Shown: positions 41,841-53,004, numbered from the stretch's first letter. The stretch: DNA of 64,000 bases from Rhizobium sp. RCAM05350 (GCA_024426085.1 CP087974.1:3320001-3384000); one strand, 5' to 3'. Notes: generated by a model from the sequence alone, not told the origin. Numbers and translations: made by a program.

Positions 41841-42101
41841 TCAGTCAGGAGACCGGCTTGGGGCATTGCGTTGTGCTGCAACTGCGTGATCGACAAAGAC
41901 GAATTTTGGTTTGGAGGCGCCGGCTGTGACTTTGTAGATGAAAACGGCCGTCAGCAAAGGCCAGAAGACACAGAAAACCAGGCCGGCTATGCGGTGAGCG
42001 GACCACTGACCGCCAGCTCGCTCGCCCTCGATATAGGTTGGTGTGAGATAAAGCAGGGCGGTCGCGCCATAAACTAGCGCTGCAATCTGCAGGTTCGACA
42101 T
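41841..42101 (-). CDS. Small membrane protein of unknown function
   Basis: 86 residues starting MSNLQIAALVYGATALLYL. Two hydrophobic segments (about residues 5-20 and 38-60) flank a charged loop (EGERAGGQWSAHR), and the C-terminus is basic. GAGGAG lies 9 bases before the start. I recognise no family. It is upstream of the asnB operon but 375 bases away, so probably an independent gene. Confidence 0.6.
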   Translation of the reverse strand: MSNLQIAALVYGATALLYLTPTYIEGERAGGQWSAHRIAGLVFCVFWPLLTAVFIYKVTAGASKPKFVFVDHAVAAQRNAPSRSPD

Positions 42102-42413
42102 GATGGCGCGCTCCTCTTCGTTGTGTGTACGCTTGTTGCCCTAATCATGCAATTTGCGCTGAAAGCGGGAGATAAGTCACTGCCGGAATAGGCGAAATTA
42201 ACGATTTCTTAACTTAAGGTAAATTCCGCTCCTTACGCCGTTCCTGCGCCAGCCTCAGTAGCGATGGCTACCTGTTGTCTCTGGCTCTTCAATTTGGCCT
42301 TGCCTTCGGAATAGCAAGAACCGGCGTGTTGACAGGTCCTGAATTCTCGACCTAGGTTAAGTCAAATAGATTGACTTAATGATAGATCAACGGAACCTGG
42401 GGAGGAGTTCGTC
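42102..42413. other. Intergenic region with a TTAAGTCAA inverted repeat
   Basis: About 310 bases without a supported gene. The only strong signal is the inverted repeat near its right end, listed separately. The stretch 42185-42230 is AT-rich and could hold the promoter of the leftward small membrane protein. Confidence 0.45.
42357..42379. promoter_or_regulatory. Inverted repeat TTAAGTCAA-N5-TTGACTTAA
   Basis: Perfect 9-bp arms with the 5-bp spacer ATAGA. AT-rich symmetry and spacing fit a dimeric regulator site; it does not match the lux-box or FNR consensus. It lies 35 bases upstream of a possible 36-residue reading frame and about 320 bases upstream of the GNAT-hexosaminidase pair. No T-run follows, so it is not a terminator. 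Confidence 0.5.
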
Positions 42414-42524
42414 ATGGCTGCGATCGAGGGAGCTGGGTGTAGCAACAATTTCATTGGATACGCCAGCGCACCATCGGTGCTGATCATGCACATCAGGGAG
42501 CAGGCGACCCCGACGTTCCGATGA
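42414..42524 (+). CDS. Possible 36-residue peptide with strong ribosome site
   Basis: ATG at 42414 preceded by GGGGAGGAG five bases before, a very strong ribosome site. It encodes MAAIEGAGCSNNFIGY and ends TPTFR before TGA at 42522. The peptide has one cysteine and no membrane segment. The inverted repeat at 42357-42379 is just upstream. Without comparative data this may be chance, so confidence is low. Confidence 0.3.
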   Translation: MAAIEGAGCSNNFIGYASAPSVLIMHIREQATPTFR

Positions 42525-42695
42525 GGTTCAGCGTATTCTTGCGGTTCGAAAATCAAACGGGCGCGCAATCTTGCCATGCTTCAAATCGCGCACGATATTG
42601 CCATGTTCGTTCTCCCTGGCCTGCCGAACAGGCGGGCAGGAACTGTGTCATTCGTGCCTCCGGCCTATTCCCAACGTAATCAGACAGGGTTCAAC

Positions 42696-43173
42696 ATGGA
42701 TTATCTGGTCAATCTTTCACTGGTTAAGCCAGTTCCAGAACTTGATGCACGAATGGAAAACGTCGGCGTCACCATCAGGCGGGCGCTTGCGCCGGAGCTC
42801 GAACTGGCGACCGGCTGGGTGCGGGAAAAGTTCGGCTCCGGCTGGGCGAGCGAGACTGCGGTGGCTTTCGCCCGCCAGCCGCCAACGTGTTTCCTCGCAA
42901 CGCGGGCGGGCAAGCTGATTGGTTTTGCCTGCCATGAATCGATCGTCCGCGGCTTCTTCGGGCCGACCGGGGTTGATGAAGCGGCGCGCGGCGCGGGTAT
43001 CGGGCATGCACTGCTTCTCGCCAGTCTGCTGGATTTGAAAACGATGGGCTACGGTTACGCCATTATCGGTGATGTCGGGCCGTCGGCCTTTTATGAACGG
43101 ACGGTGGGCGCCACGCCGATCCCTGAATTCCGCGCCCGGCGTCTATGCCGGACTGCTCAACAGCGCCGATTGA
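42696..43173 (+). CDS. GNAT family N-acetyltransferase (one frameshift)
   Basis: About 159 residues starting MDYLVNLSLVKPV, with AGGG before the ATG. The GNAT acetyl-CoA loop reads DEAARGAGIGHALLLASLLD near residues 95-114, and YGYAIIGDVGPSAFYER is the typical end of the fold. The frame breaks near 43130; corrected, it ends GVYAGLLNSAD before TGA 43171. It lies 18 bases upstream of the hexosaminidase gene, so both probably form an operon for amino sugar metabolism. Confidence 0.85.
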
Positions 43174-43191
43174 AATTTTCCCTGGAGCGAG

Positions 43192-45219
43192 ATGATGACG
43201 ATTGCAACCAAGACCAAATATCAGCTGGAAACAGTCTGGGTTCCGGCGGGACTGGGCGATGCCCCGGCCTATGCGCTGAGCCTGACGAACAACACCGATC
43301 AGCCGCTTGAAGGCTTCACGCTCTGCGTCTCCGGCCCGGCGCGCATCGATCCGGAAGCGACAGTGGAAGGGGGCAGGCTGCTGACCCGGTTGTCGAACCA
43401 TTCCGAATTCGCCCCCCGGAGGGCTTCGTTCTTCGCCCGGGCGAAACCTGGACCGTAAAAGCGCTTGGGATGAGCTATCATCCGAAGCATTGGACCGATG
43501 GTGCCAATGCCGGCTATGTCGTGCTTGCCGACAACAATACGGTGCCGGTGAGTGTTTCGCCAACGCGGGCTAAGGGCGACAATGCAGCGCTAACCCGTGG
43601 CTCCGTCATCTATCCGGTTCCGAAGGTCGCCCCGGTGTCGGTTTCCGTGGTGCCGTGGCCGAGCGCCGTGTCGGTTTTCGGCCGGCTCGCTCCCCCGTCG
43701 GGCTCGATATCCAATCCGACGGTGTCGGTGCGACTGCTGCGGCGCAGGCGTTCAAGGCGCTGACCGAGAGTCTGTTCCCTGTCGAGGGGATTGTCCGGGC
43801 CGCTTCCGAGGGCGGTTTTCCCGTCTCGCTCGCTTTGGATGACGGTCTTGCACCTGAGGCCTATCGTGTCCGCTTTTCCACATCCGGCGCGACCGTGTCC
43901 GCCAGTGCCCGCGCTGGTTTCCTTTACGGATTGATCACGCTTGGGCAGGTCCTGCGCGGCGCACGTCTTCATCCCGAGACTTTCCTGTTTCCTGCGTCCG
44001 GAGAGATCACAGACGAGCCGGCGTTCAGCTGGCGCGGCGTGCATCTTGATGTTGCCCGGCAGTTTTACGGCACGGCGGAAATCGAGCAGTTTCTGCGGAT
44101 CATGGCCTGGAACAAGCTGAACCGGTTCCACTGGCATCTCTCCGACGATGAAGCCTGGCGCGTCGAGATCGATGCCTATCCGGCCCTGACCGAGATCGGC
44201 GCGTGGCGCGGGCATGGCCTCAAGATCCCACCGCTTCTGGGTTCCGGCCCGCAGGTTACCGGCGGCTATTATACCAAGGCCGCCATTCGGCAGGTCGTGG
44301 CTTTGGCCGGTGGGCTCGGTATCGACGTGGTGCCGGAAATCGATGTGCCCGGGCATTGCTATGCCATGCTGCAGGCGATCCCGGAACTTCGCGATCCGCA
44401 GGAAAAAGGCAGCTATTTTTCCGTCCAGGGCTTTCCCTGACAACTGCATCAATCCGGCGCGTGAGGAAACCTACAGGGTTCTTGAGACGATCTTCGATGA
44501 ACTGGTCGAACTGTTTCCGTCCAAGATTATCCATATCGGCGCCGACGAGGTGCCGCTTGGTGCATGGTCCGGCTCGCCGGAAGCATTGGCGCGCTTGCGC
44601 GATATCAGCGGCGAGGCCATGGCAACCGTTCATGCCGCACGGCTGAACGTCATCACCAACACACATGGCGCCGACGAGATCGACGGGTCGGGGGCTGCGG
44701 TGCTGCAGGGGGAGTTCCTGGCACGCATCCAGGCTTTTCTCGCCTCGCGGGGTTGCGTCACCGGCGGTTGGCAGGAGGCGGCCCACGGCAATGTCATCGA
44801 CAAGAGCCAGTCGCTGCTGTTCGGCTGGCGGACTGTGGAAGCATCCGCCGCTCTGGCTGAAGAGGGCTACGACATGGTCGTCTGCCCCGGCCAGGTTTAT
44901 TACCTGGACATGGCCAACAGTCAGGCGTGGTCAGAACCCGGCGCCAGCTGGGCCGGCTGGTCCGACCCGGAAAAGCTCTACACGTTCGATCCCGTCGAAG
45001 GCTGGAATGAGGCGCAGAAGAAACATCTGCTCGGCGTGCAATGCTGCATCTGGTCGGAGCCGATGACCTGATCGTGTGTCTTCGACCGGCTGGTGTTTCC
45101 GCGCCTGTCGGCGCTTGCAGGAAACCGGTTGGGCGCTACCAGACCGCAAATCCTTCGCTCGCTTCGAAGCGTTGGTCGGGTTGATGCCGAACCTTTACGG
45201 GGTCTACGCTCAGCAATAA
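43192..45219 (+). CDS. Beta-N-acetylhexosaminidase, GH20 (five frameshifts)
   Basis: About 675 residues. The GH20 core is clear: FSWRGVHLDVARQF, NRFHWHLSDDEAWRVEID and the catalytic HIGADEVPLG (Asp-Glu pair acting with the substrate acetamido group), then GWQEAAHGN and CIWSEP. An N-terminal beta domain precedes (residues 1-250). No signal peptide is visible, so it may act in the cytoplasm on imported chitobiose-like sugars. Frame changes lie near 43415, 43695, 44438, 45072 and 45113; the true end is GVYAQQ at TAA 45217. GGAG lies 5 bases before the ATG. Confidence 0.9.
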
Positions 45220-45825
45220 TGCAAATCGGCGCGCGCTCGAGTTCTTTGCGCGCCGGCTATTGGGTCGGGCCATTCAAACGGTGAACCAACGGGCAAGGCC
45301 GAAATGGGGGTGGTCAATTAAAAAGTGTATTTTCCGGAATTTATTTTCAACAGCATCCTTCGGGGAGAAAGTGGCGGCAAAGTTTTTTGTCGTGGCATGG
45401 TCGGGCGGCACTATTTTTTTAGACAGAAATATTATTAAAAATCAGTATGTTATGATCTTTCCAATCTGATGAATAATTGTGCATTGCGCCGGCGTTCGGA
45501 AATCCGGCCCGCATAGAAATTGCTTAGAACATTAATCATTATTTTAGCAATTATACTAATAGTTGTATTGTGTATTCGAATATTAGGATATTCAAGCATG
45601 ACGCCTTTGCACAAAGCCGGGAAGACCGGCATGTTCCTTTTTAAAAGAATCTGACCGCCTCCGGGCGTCCCAAGGACGTGCGGCGATCGCAAGGGGCAGT
45701 TTCCAGCGGCCATAAGAAAACAGAGAAGTCTACCAGCATTCAGGGCTCTGACCGGCCGATGCGTGTGCATGTTGCTGCGCCCAAATGGCGCAAGAAAATT
45801 GACCAGATGCCGAAGGAGGCGTTGT
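45220..45825. other. AT-rich intergenic region upstream of the chemoreceptor
   Basis: About 600 bases, markedly AT-rich at 45395-45600, unlike everything around it. It contains a short hairpin GCCGG-GAAGA-CCGGC at 45616-45630 followed after seven bases by T5, which may act as a weak terminator or attenuator in the chemoreceptor leader. I see no supported gene. Confidence 0.5.
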
Positions 45826-47589
45826 ATGAGCAGGCTTTTCCCGCGTTTCGGTGGCGATACCGCAGCTGTTCTTGCTGCGATGCATAAGTCACAGGCGATT
45901 ATCGAATTCGATCTCAGCGGCAATATTCTCAACGCCAACCCAAATTTCTGTGCGGCATTGGGCTACGAACTCGTGGAAATCAAAGGCAAGCATCACCGGA
46001 TTTTCGTCGATCCGGCGGAAGCAGCCAGTGTGGAATATCGCGAATTCTGGGCGCGGCTCGGCCGTGGCGAATTCGACCGGCAGCAATACAAGCGTGTAAC
46101 CAAGAGTGGACGGGAAATCTGGATCGAAGCCTCTTACAATCCAGTTTTCCGGGGCAGCAAGCCTTATAAAGTGGTGAAGTTCGCAACGGATATCACGGCG
46201 GTCAAGCAGAAGGCGATGGAAGACGCTGGCAAGCTGAATGCCGTCTCCCGCTCGCAGGCGGTGATCGAATTCACGCCGACGGGCGAAATCCTCACCGCCA
46301 ATGAGAATTTCTGTGGTGCGCTGGGTTACCAGTTGCAGGAAATTCAGGGCAGGCACCATCGGATGTTCTGCGATCCCACTTATGTGCAGACGGAGGAGTA
46401 CCGGCAGTTCTGGGAGCGGCTGGGGCGCGGGGAGTTCACCGCCAACGAATTCCTGCGCTTCGGCAAGGGCGGCAAGGAGATCTGGATCCAGGCGGTTTAC
46501 AATCCTATTGTCGATGACAAGGGAAAGGTCTTCAAGGTCGTCAAGTTCGCGACCGATGTGACCGAGCGCATGGGAGCGGTCGGCAACCTGGCAAAGGCTC
46601 TGAAAAGCCTGGCTGACGGCGACCTGACGCAAAACCTCGATAAGCCCTTTGTTCCGACTATGGAAAAGGTTCGTCACGATTTCAACCATGCGGTGGCCAA
46701 GCTACGTTCGGCGATGCAATCGGTCGGCGCCAATGCGCAGGCCATTGCGGCAGGTTCGACGGAAATCCGCTCTGCTGCGGATGATCTTTCCAAGCGCACG
46801 GAGCAGCAGGCAGCTTCCGTCGAGGAGACAGCCGCGGCGCTGGAGGAGATCACCACGACAGTCGCCGATTCCAGCCGCAGAGCCGAGGATGCCGGCCACC
46901 TCGTTGCCGCCACGCGCGAAAACGCCGAACGGTCGGGTGCTGTGGTCCTGCAACGCGATCACGGCGATGGGGCAGATCGAGAACTCATCGCGCGAGATCT
47001 CCAACATTATCGGCGTCATCGACGATATCGCCTTCCAGACCAACCTTCTGGCGCTGAATGCCGGTGTGGAGGCAGCGCGTGCTGGCGACGCCGGAAAGGG
47101 GTTCGCAGTTGTTGCCCAGGAAGTACGCGGAACTTGCCCAGCGCTCTGCAAAGGCAGCCAAGGAAATCAAGGCGCTAATCAATACCTCGGGCGAACAGGT
47201 GAAAAGCGGCGTCTCGCTGGTCGGAGAGACCGGCAAGGCACTGGAACAAATCGTCAAGCAAGTCCAGGAAATCAACGGCAACGTCATCGCCATCGTTGAA
47301 GGCGCGCGAACAATCGACCGGATTGAAGGAGATCAATCAGTCGGTCAATGCCATGGACCAGGGTACGCAACAGAATGCCGCAAGCCACAGCCTGGCCCGT
47401 GAGGCCGAAGCACTCTTTGCTCTGCTGGGTCAGTTCCGGGTCGGGCAGCAGGGGACGTCGCCTCGGGCCGTGGATGCGGGGCACCATTCCCGGCCGGTGG
47501 CATCGCCGGTGCGGAAGATGGCCGGTCAGGTCATCCGTGCCTTTTCCGGAAATGCAGCTCAGGCGCAGGAGAGCTGGGAAGAGTTTTAA
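45826..47589 (+). CDS. Soluble methyl-accepting chemotaxis protein with two PAS domains (three or more frameshifts)
   Basis: About 585 residues, no membrane segment. Two PAS domains in tandem (residues 12-130 and 134-252; each has NPNFCAALGY- or NENFCGALGY-type starts and a GREIWI/GKEIWI strand). A HAMP-like linker (LKSLADGDLTQNLDKPF) and the MCP signalling domain follow (IIGVIDDIAFQTNLLALNAGVEAARAG; over 20 residues, key tip IAFQTNLLALN). The C-terminus SWEEF is a CheR/CheB tethering-type pentapeptide (xWxxF). AAGGAGG precedes the start. Frame changes near 46950, 47128 and 47312. It probably senses an internal redox or metabolic cue through haem or flavin in PAS; the ligand is unknown. Confidence 0.9.
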
Positions 47590-47614
47590 GCCGAACATCC
47601 TGGCTCTGAAATAG

Positions 47615-47650
47615 AGAACGGCGCCGCTTGATTGCGGCGCCGTTCTTTAT
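47615..47650 (+). terminator. Rho-independent terminator after the chemoreceptor gene
   Basis: Perfect hairpin with 12-bp arms, GAACGGCGCCGC and GCGGCGCCGTTC, around a TTGATT loop, followed by TTTATT. It lies 26 bases after the chemoreceptor stop. Because the outer pairs extend to A-T on both sides it may also end the leftward RND transcript, which stops at 47675. Confidence 0.9.
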
Positions 47651-47674
47651 TGTGTGCATTGCAGCCGGGTCGGC

Positions 47675-50600
47675 TTATTCGGCCGCTTCAAGCCCAGGTA
47701 ACAATGGTTGCGCATGCAGCTGTGTCACCGAAGCTGTTTCGTGAGGGGCGGTATGACCCCCGCTTTTCTTCAGTGGCCTGTTTCCGGTCATCGCGCACCA
47801 ACGTGTAGAAAACCGGCGTCAGGAACAGGCCGAACAGCGTTACGCCGATCATGCCGGAGAACACCGCCACCCCCATGGCATGGCGCATTTCCGCGCCGGC
47901 GCCGGTGGAGGTGACCAACGGCACAACGCCCATGATGAATGCCATCGAGGTCATCAGGATCGGCCGCAGGCGCAGGCGGCTGGCCTTGATGACGGCATCG
48001 AACGGCGTCGCCCCCTCGAATTCGAGTTCACGGGCGAACTCGACGATCAGGATGGCGTTCTTGGCTGACAACCCCACCAGCACGATCAGACCGATCTGGG
48101 TAAAGACGTTGTTGTCGCCTCCGGTCAGCCATACCCCCGCCAAGCGCTGCAAGCAAGGCCATCGGGATGATCATGATGATCGACAGCGGCAGTGTCAGGC
48201 TTTCATACTGGGCTGCCAAAACCAGGAAGACGAGTAGGATCGACAGCGGGAAGATCAGGATACCGGTATTGCCGGCAATGATCTCCTGGTAGGTCAACTC
48301 AGTCCACTCGAAGGTGACGCCTGCGGGCAGGGTTTCGGCTGCGATTCGTTCGACAGCGGCACGGGCCTGACCGGATGAATAGCCGGGTGCCGTGTTGCCG
48401 TTGACATCGGCCGAAAGGAAGCCGTTATAGCGCATGGCACGTTCCGGACCGGCGCTCGAGGTGACGTTGAGGACCGCCGACAGCGGAATCATTTCCCCGG
48501 AGTTGGAGCGGACTTCCAGCTTGCCGATGTCTTCCGCCTGGGCACGGTAGTTGGCATCGGCCTGTACACGCACGGAATAGGTCTCGCCCGAACTTGTTGA
48601 AGTCGTTGACATAGACCGAACCCAGATGAGATCTGCAGCGTGTTGAAGATTTCCGTCAGCGGAACATTCAGCTGGCGGGCCTTGGCCCTGTCGACGTCGG
48701 CATAGAGCTGCGGAACATTGACCTGATAGCTGGAGAACATGCCGACCAGTTCAGGTGTCGTATAGGCCTTGGCCATAAAACCCTTCACGGCTGCGTCAAG
48801 CGCTTCGTAACCCAGCCCGGCCTTGTCTTCCAGCTGCAGCTTGAAGCCGCCGATCGCGCCGAGCCCCTGGACAGGCGGCGGCGGGAAGATGGCACTGAAG
48901 GATTCCTGAATGACGCTCAGTTCCTGATTAAGCCGACCGGCGATAGCACCGGCCGAAAGATCCGGCGTCGTGCGCTCCTCGAAGGGTTTCAGCGACAGGA
49001 AGACAATGCCGGCATTGGAGGAATTGGTGAAGCCGTTGATTGACAGGCCGGGGAAGGCGATGGCGCTTTCGACGCCGGGAACCTTGAGCGAAATGTCGCT
49101 GATGCGGCGGATCACCTCTTCGGTGCGGTCAAGGGAAGCACCGTCCGGCAACTGGGTGAAGCCGACCAGATACTGCTTGTCCTGCGGCGGTACAGAATCC
49201 GCCCGGCACGGCCTTGAAGAAGAACACGGTTGCGCCGACGAGCAGGAGATAGACGCCCATCATTAGGGTCTTGCGCGAGATCACGCCCTTGACCCCGGTG
49301 CTGTAGGCCCACGATCCCCGCGAAAAGACAGCGTTGAAACCACGGAAGAACCAGCCGAACAGGAAGTCCATCACCCGGGTCAACCGGTCCTTCGGCGCAT
49401 CGTGGCCACGCAGAAGCAGAGCGGCAAGTGCCGGAGACAGGGTGAGCGAGTTGAAGGCCGAGATGACGGTCGAGATGGCGATCGTCAGGGCGAACTGCTT
49501 GTAGAACTGGCCGGTCAGGCCGGAGATGAAGGCCAGCGGCACGAAGACGGCGACGAGAACCAGCGCGATCGCGATGATCGGACCGGAGACTTCGGTCATT
49601 GCCTTGTAGGTCGCTTCGCGCGGCGAAAGTCCGTCCTCGATATTTCGCTCGACGTTTTCAACGACGACGATCGCGTCATCGACGACGATGCCGATCGCCA
49701 GCACCAAGCCGAACAGGCTGAGCGCGTTGATCGAGAAGCCGAGCATCTGCATGACCGCAAAGGTGCCGATGATGGAGACGGGAACGGCGATCAGCGGGAT
49801 GATCGATGCGCGCCATGTCTGCAGAAAGATGATGACGACGATGACGACGAGGGCGATGGCTTCGAGCAGGGTGTGAATGACGGCCTCGATCGAGGCGCGC
49901 ACGAACTGTGTCGTGTCATAGACGATCTCGTAATCGACATCCTGTGGCATCGATGCCTTGATTTCCTGCATGGTGGTGCGGACCTGATCGGCGATCTCGA
50001 TCGCATTCGATCCAGGCGCTTGGAAAACAGGGATGGCGACCGCCTGCTTGTTGTTGAGCAGCGAGCGCAGTGAGTATTCCGCCGAACCAAGCTCGATACG
50101 GGAAACGTCACGCAGCCGGGTGATCGCGCCGGTCGGGCTGGTCTTGATGATGATCTCGCCGAACTCTTCCTCGCTCTGCAAGCGTCCTTGGGCATTCACC
50201 GAAAGCTGCAGATCGACGCCCTGCTGGTTCGGCGAGGAGCCGATGACGCCGGCGGCGGCCTGGATGTTCTGGGCGCGGATTTCATTGACGATATCGGAGG
50301 CGGAAAGGCCCAGTTGGGCCATCTTCTGCGGGTCGAGCCAGATGCGCATCGAGTAGTCGCCGGAGCCGAACAGCTGGACCTGGCCGACGCCGTCGATGCG
50401 GGCAAGCCGGTCCTTGACGTTGATCAGCGCATAGTTGCGCAGATAGGTCATGTCGTAGCGACCTTCAGGTGAGGTCAGGTGCACGACCATCATCAGGTCC
50501 GGGGAGCTTTTGATGGTGGTGACGCCGAGGCGGCGCACTTCTTCCGGCAGCCGCGGCTCGGCCTGGCTGACGCGGTTCTGGACCAGCTGTTGTGCCTGGT

Positions 50601-50907
50601 CCGGATCAGTGCCGAGTTTGAAGGTCACGGTCAGCGTCATCAGGCCGTCGGTGGTCGCCTGGCTGCTCATGTAGAGCATGTCCTCGACGCCATTGATCGA
50701 TTCCTCTAGCGGCGTCGCCACTGTCTCGGCGATGACTTTCGGGTTCGCGCCGGGATAGTTGGCACGGACGACGACCTGAGGCGGCACGACGTCGGGATAC
50801 TCCGAAATCGGCAGGATCGTCATGGCGATCAGGCCGCCCAGGAAGATGATGAAGGACAGAACGCCCGCGAAAACCGGGCGATCGATGAAGAATCTGGATA
50901 TATTCAT
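47675..50907 (-). CDS. RND multidrug efflux transporter, HAE1/AcrB family (about five frameshifts)
   Basis: Inner-membrane proton-driven pump, about 1075 residues. It starts MNISRFFIDRPVFAGVLSFII; the proton-relay aspartates are in GIVVDDAIVVVENVER of membrane helix 4, and a second set of helices ends VFYTLVRDD. Periplasmic porter segments such as NGVEDMLYMSSQ are typical of AcrB/MexB. Frame changes lie near 49195, 48635, 48588, 48140 and 47770; the corrected end is LPGLEAAE at 47675. It follows the adaptor gene by 39 bases. No outer-membrane channel gene is next to it. Confidence 0.93.
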
Positions 50908-50946
50908 GGCGTGATCCGCCCTTGTGTCTGGGTGCCGGAGAGAGGC

Positions 50947-52165
50947 TTAGTTGGTTATCGAGGCTTGCTGCTGAGGATCGGCAGCGGGTTTCATGGAGAC
51001 CATTTCAGGGGCTACGAGTGCGCCGGGACGGATGCGTTGCAGGCCGTTGACGATGATACGTTCCTGGGCTTTCAGGCCAGCGGTAACCACCCGAAGGCCA
51101 TCGGATTTCATCCCGACAGTAATCTCGCGATATTCGGCGGTATTGTCCGGCTTGACGACCATGACGTATTTCTTGTTCTGGTCGGTGCCGATCGCGTTCA
51201 TTCACCAGCACGGCGTCTTCGGACTTTGCCTGACCCATGCTCAGCCGGGCGAACTGACCTGGCATCAAGGCGCCATTGGCGTTGTCGAACACGGCGCGCA
51301 CACGGATCGTGCCGCTATCGGGATCAACGCTGTTGTCGACAAGCTGAAGTGTGCCCTTGACGTCGGGCAGCCCGGCGACATTCATGCGGACCGGAACACG
51401 GTCGATAAAGTTGCGGGCGTTCGCGCCTTCCGGCAGCTCGGCGAGGATGCCGGAGACGATCCGCTCGTCAGCTTCGAAGCTGGCGTAGATCGGGCTGAGC
51501 GACACAAGGCGGGTAAGGATCGGCGATGACGGGCCGGCGGCGATCAGATTGCCGGCGGTGATCTCGATCTTGCCGACACGGCCGGTGATCGGGGCGCGGA
51601 TTTCGGTGTAGCCGAGACTGAGTGCTGCCGATTGCAGCACGGCGCGTGCCGCTTCTACATCGGCCTCGGCACTGGCCAGGCCGTTCATGCGCTGGTCGAC
51701 TTCGCTCTGCGACACAGCATTGGACGCCAGCAATTGCTTGCCGCGCTTCAACTCAATGCGGGCCAGCGATGCGCGTGCTTCGGCTGCGGTAACGCTTGCC
51801 TGCGCACGTGCGACTTCAGCCTGATAGGGGGCGGGATCGATGGTGACGAGCAGATCGCCCTTCTCGACGATCGCGCCTTCCTGGAAATGAACCGACTGGA
51901 TGGCGCCGGCGACGCGGGAGCGCAGCTCGACGTGATCAACCGCTTCGAGGCGTCCGGAGAATTCGCTCCATTGTGTCACGGACTTTGCTTCGACGACTGC
52001 AACGGAGACAGGCACAGCAACAGGGGCTGCGGTCGAGGCATCGGCGGCGTTACCGCTGCCGGCCGAGCTTCCCTGCAGATCGAAATAGATTGTCGGCGCG
52101 ATCGTGGCGACCGCCAGTACGAGACCAGTGGTGAGAAGCTTGGTTCTGAAAGTTCCGAATGACAT
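50947..52165 (-). CDS. RND efflux periplasmic adaptor, HlyD/AcrA family (one frameshift)
   Basis: About 406 residues starting MSFGTFRTKLLTTGLVLAV, an N-terminal signal anchor without a lipobox. Order of domains: barrel-sandwich first half (VAGAIQSVHFQEGAIVEKGD), alpha hairpin (residues 115-185), second half (YTEIRAPITGRVGKIEI), beta barrel and membrane-proximal domain (GLQRIRPGALV). The frame breaks near 51200. It is first in the adaptor-pump operon and divergent from the TetR gene, with two palindromic operators between them. Confidence 0.93.
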
Positions 52166-52258
52166 GGCGGCTATCCTGAATTTCTGCCCCGGGTGGTGGG
52201 CTGCCGTGTGTCCTGCGTGGGAGGCGAAGGATTTGGGCGAGGGTTGCATTGACGTTCA

Positions 52259-52272
52259 ATACCGTTCGGTAT
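52259..52272. promoter_or_regulatory. TetR-type operator 1, ATACCG-TT-CGGTAT
   Basis: A 14-bp perfect palindrome in the gap between the RND adaptor gene and tetR, 94 bases before the adaptor start. It shares the ACCG..CGGT core with the second palindrome 40 bases to the right, so both are probably bound by the adjacent TetR protein to repress the pump operon. Confidence 0.75.
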
Positions 52273-52311
52273 AGAAATAGTTTCTGAAGCCGATCACTGT
52301 CAATCGAATTA

Positions 52312-52327
52312 TATACCGATCGGTATA
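52312..52327. promoter_or_regulatory. TetR-type operator 2, TATACCGATCGGTATA
   Basis: A 16-bp perfect palindrome 22 bases before the tetR start codon. It overlaps the likely tetR promoter, so autoregulation is expected. Its ATACCG..CGGTAT arms are identical to operator 1. Confidence 0.78.
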
Positions 52328-52349
52328 AAAAGTTCGGGAGGGCCACCCC

Positions 52350-52949
52350 ATGGGACGGCCAAGAGAATTCGATGTCGATGATGCCCTGGAAACGGCGATG
52401 GAACTGTTCTGGCGCAAGGGCTACGAAGGCACGTCTCTAACCGACCTGACCGAGGGCATGGGGATTACCAAGCCGAGCCTCTACGGTGTCTTCGGCAACA
52501 AGGAGGGCCTCTTCCTCAAGGCTTTGGAGCGCTACGAGCGCACCAAGATGAACTTTTTCCATGAAGCGCTGAAAGAGCCGAAGGCGCGCGATGTCGCTGA
52601 GAAAATCTTAAGGGGTTTCGCCGATTCCCAGACTGCGGAAACCGGTCCGAGCGGATGTCTTGGAATCAATGGTGCTCTCGCCTGCAGCGAAGCTGCTGCG
52701 GAAATCCAGAAATGTCTGATCGAAAATCGCCATCGCGGTGAGCGAGATCTCGGCAAGCGGTTCGAACGTGCGGCGAAAGAGGGCGACCTGCCTGCAGGGC
52801 ACGAGCCCTACGATCTTGCCCGATATATCATGACCATTTCGCAGGGGACCGCCATTCAGGCAGCGTCCGGCGCGGACCGTTCGGCGCTGTACCGCGTCAT
52901 CGACATGGCGTTGCAGTTCTGGCCTGAAATGGCTGCGTCACAGAACTGA
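52350..52949 (+). CDS. TetR family repressor of the RND operon
   Basis: Intact, 199 residues. The N-terminal helix-turn-helix spans residues 8-50 (ALETAMELFWRKGYEGTSL, then MGITKPSLYGVFGNKEGLF). The C-terminal ligand domain is of the AefR/TetR_C type with CLGINGALACSEAA. It is divergently transcribed from the adaptor gene, and two palindromes lie in the shared gap. It should sense a toxic substrate of the pump. Confidence 0.93.
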   Translation: MGRPREFDVDDALETAMELFWRKGYEGTSLTDLTEGMGITKPSLYGVFGNKEGLFLKALERYERTKMNFFHEALKEPKARDVAEKILRGFADSQTAETGPSGCLGINGALACSEAAAEIQKCLIENRHRGERDLGKRFERAAKEGDLPAGHEPYDLARYIMTISQGTAIQAASGADRSALYRVIDMALQFWPEMAASQN

Positions 52950-53004
52950 ATCGATCGGTTATTTAGGTTCCATATACAATGTCGTTGGTGTTTTGCTGTT
53001 ACGA

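Noticed and set aside
41588..41896. 102-residue minus-strand frame overlapping the small membrane protein
   Set aside because: It overlaps a better-supported gene in another frame, lacks a ribosome site and covers AT-rich promoter-like sequence.
42357..42379. The TTAAGTCAA inverted repeat as a lux-type or FNR box
   Set aside because: It matches neither consensus, and no LuxR/LuxI or FNR-type gene is nearby.
49402..50073. 223-residue plus-strand frame rich in Asp, Arg and Gln opposite the RND pump
   Set aside because: It is the antisense shadow of the highly conserved transporter; many such long shadows arise from GC-rich third positions on the other strand.
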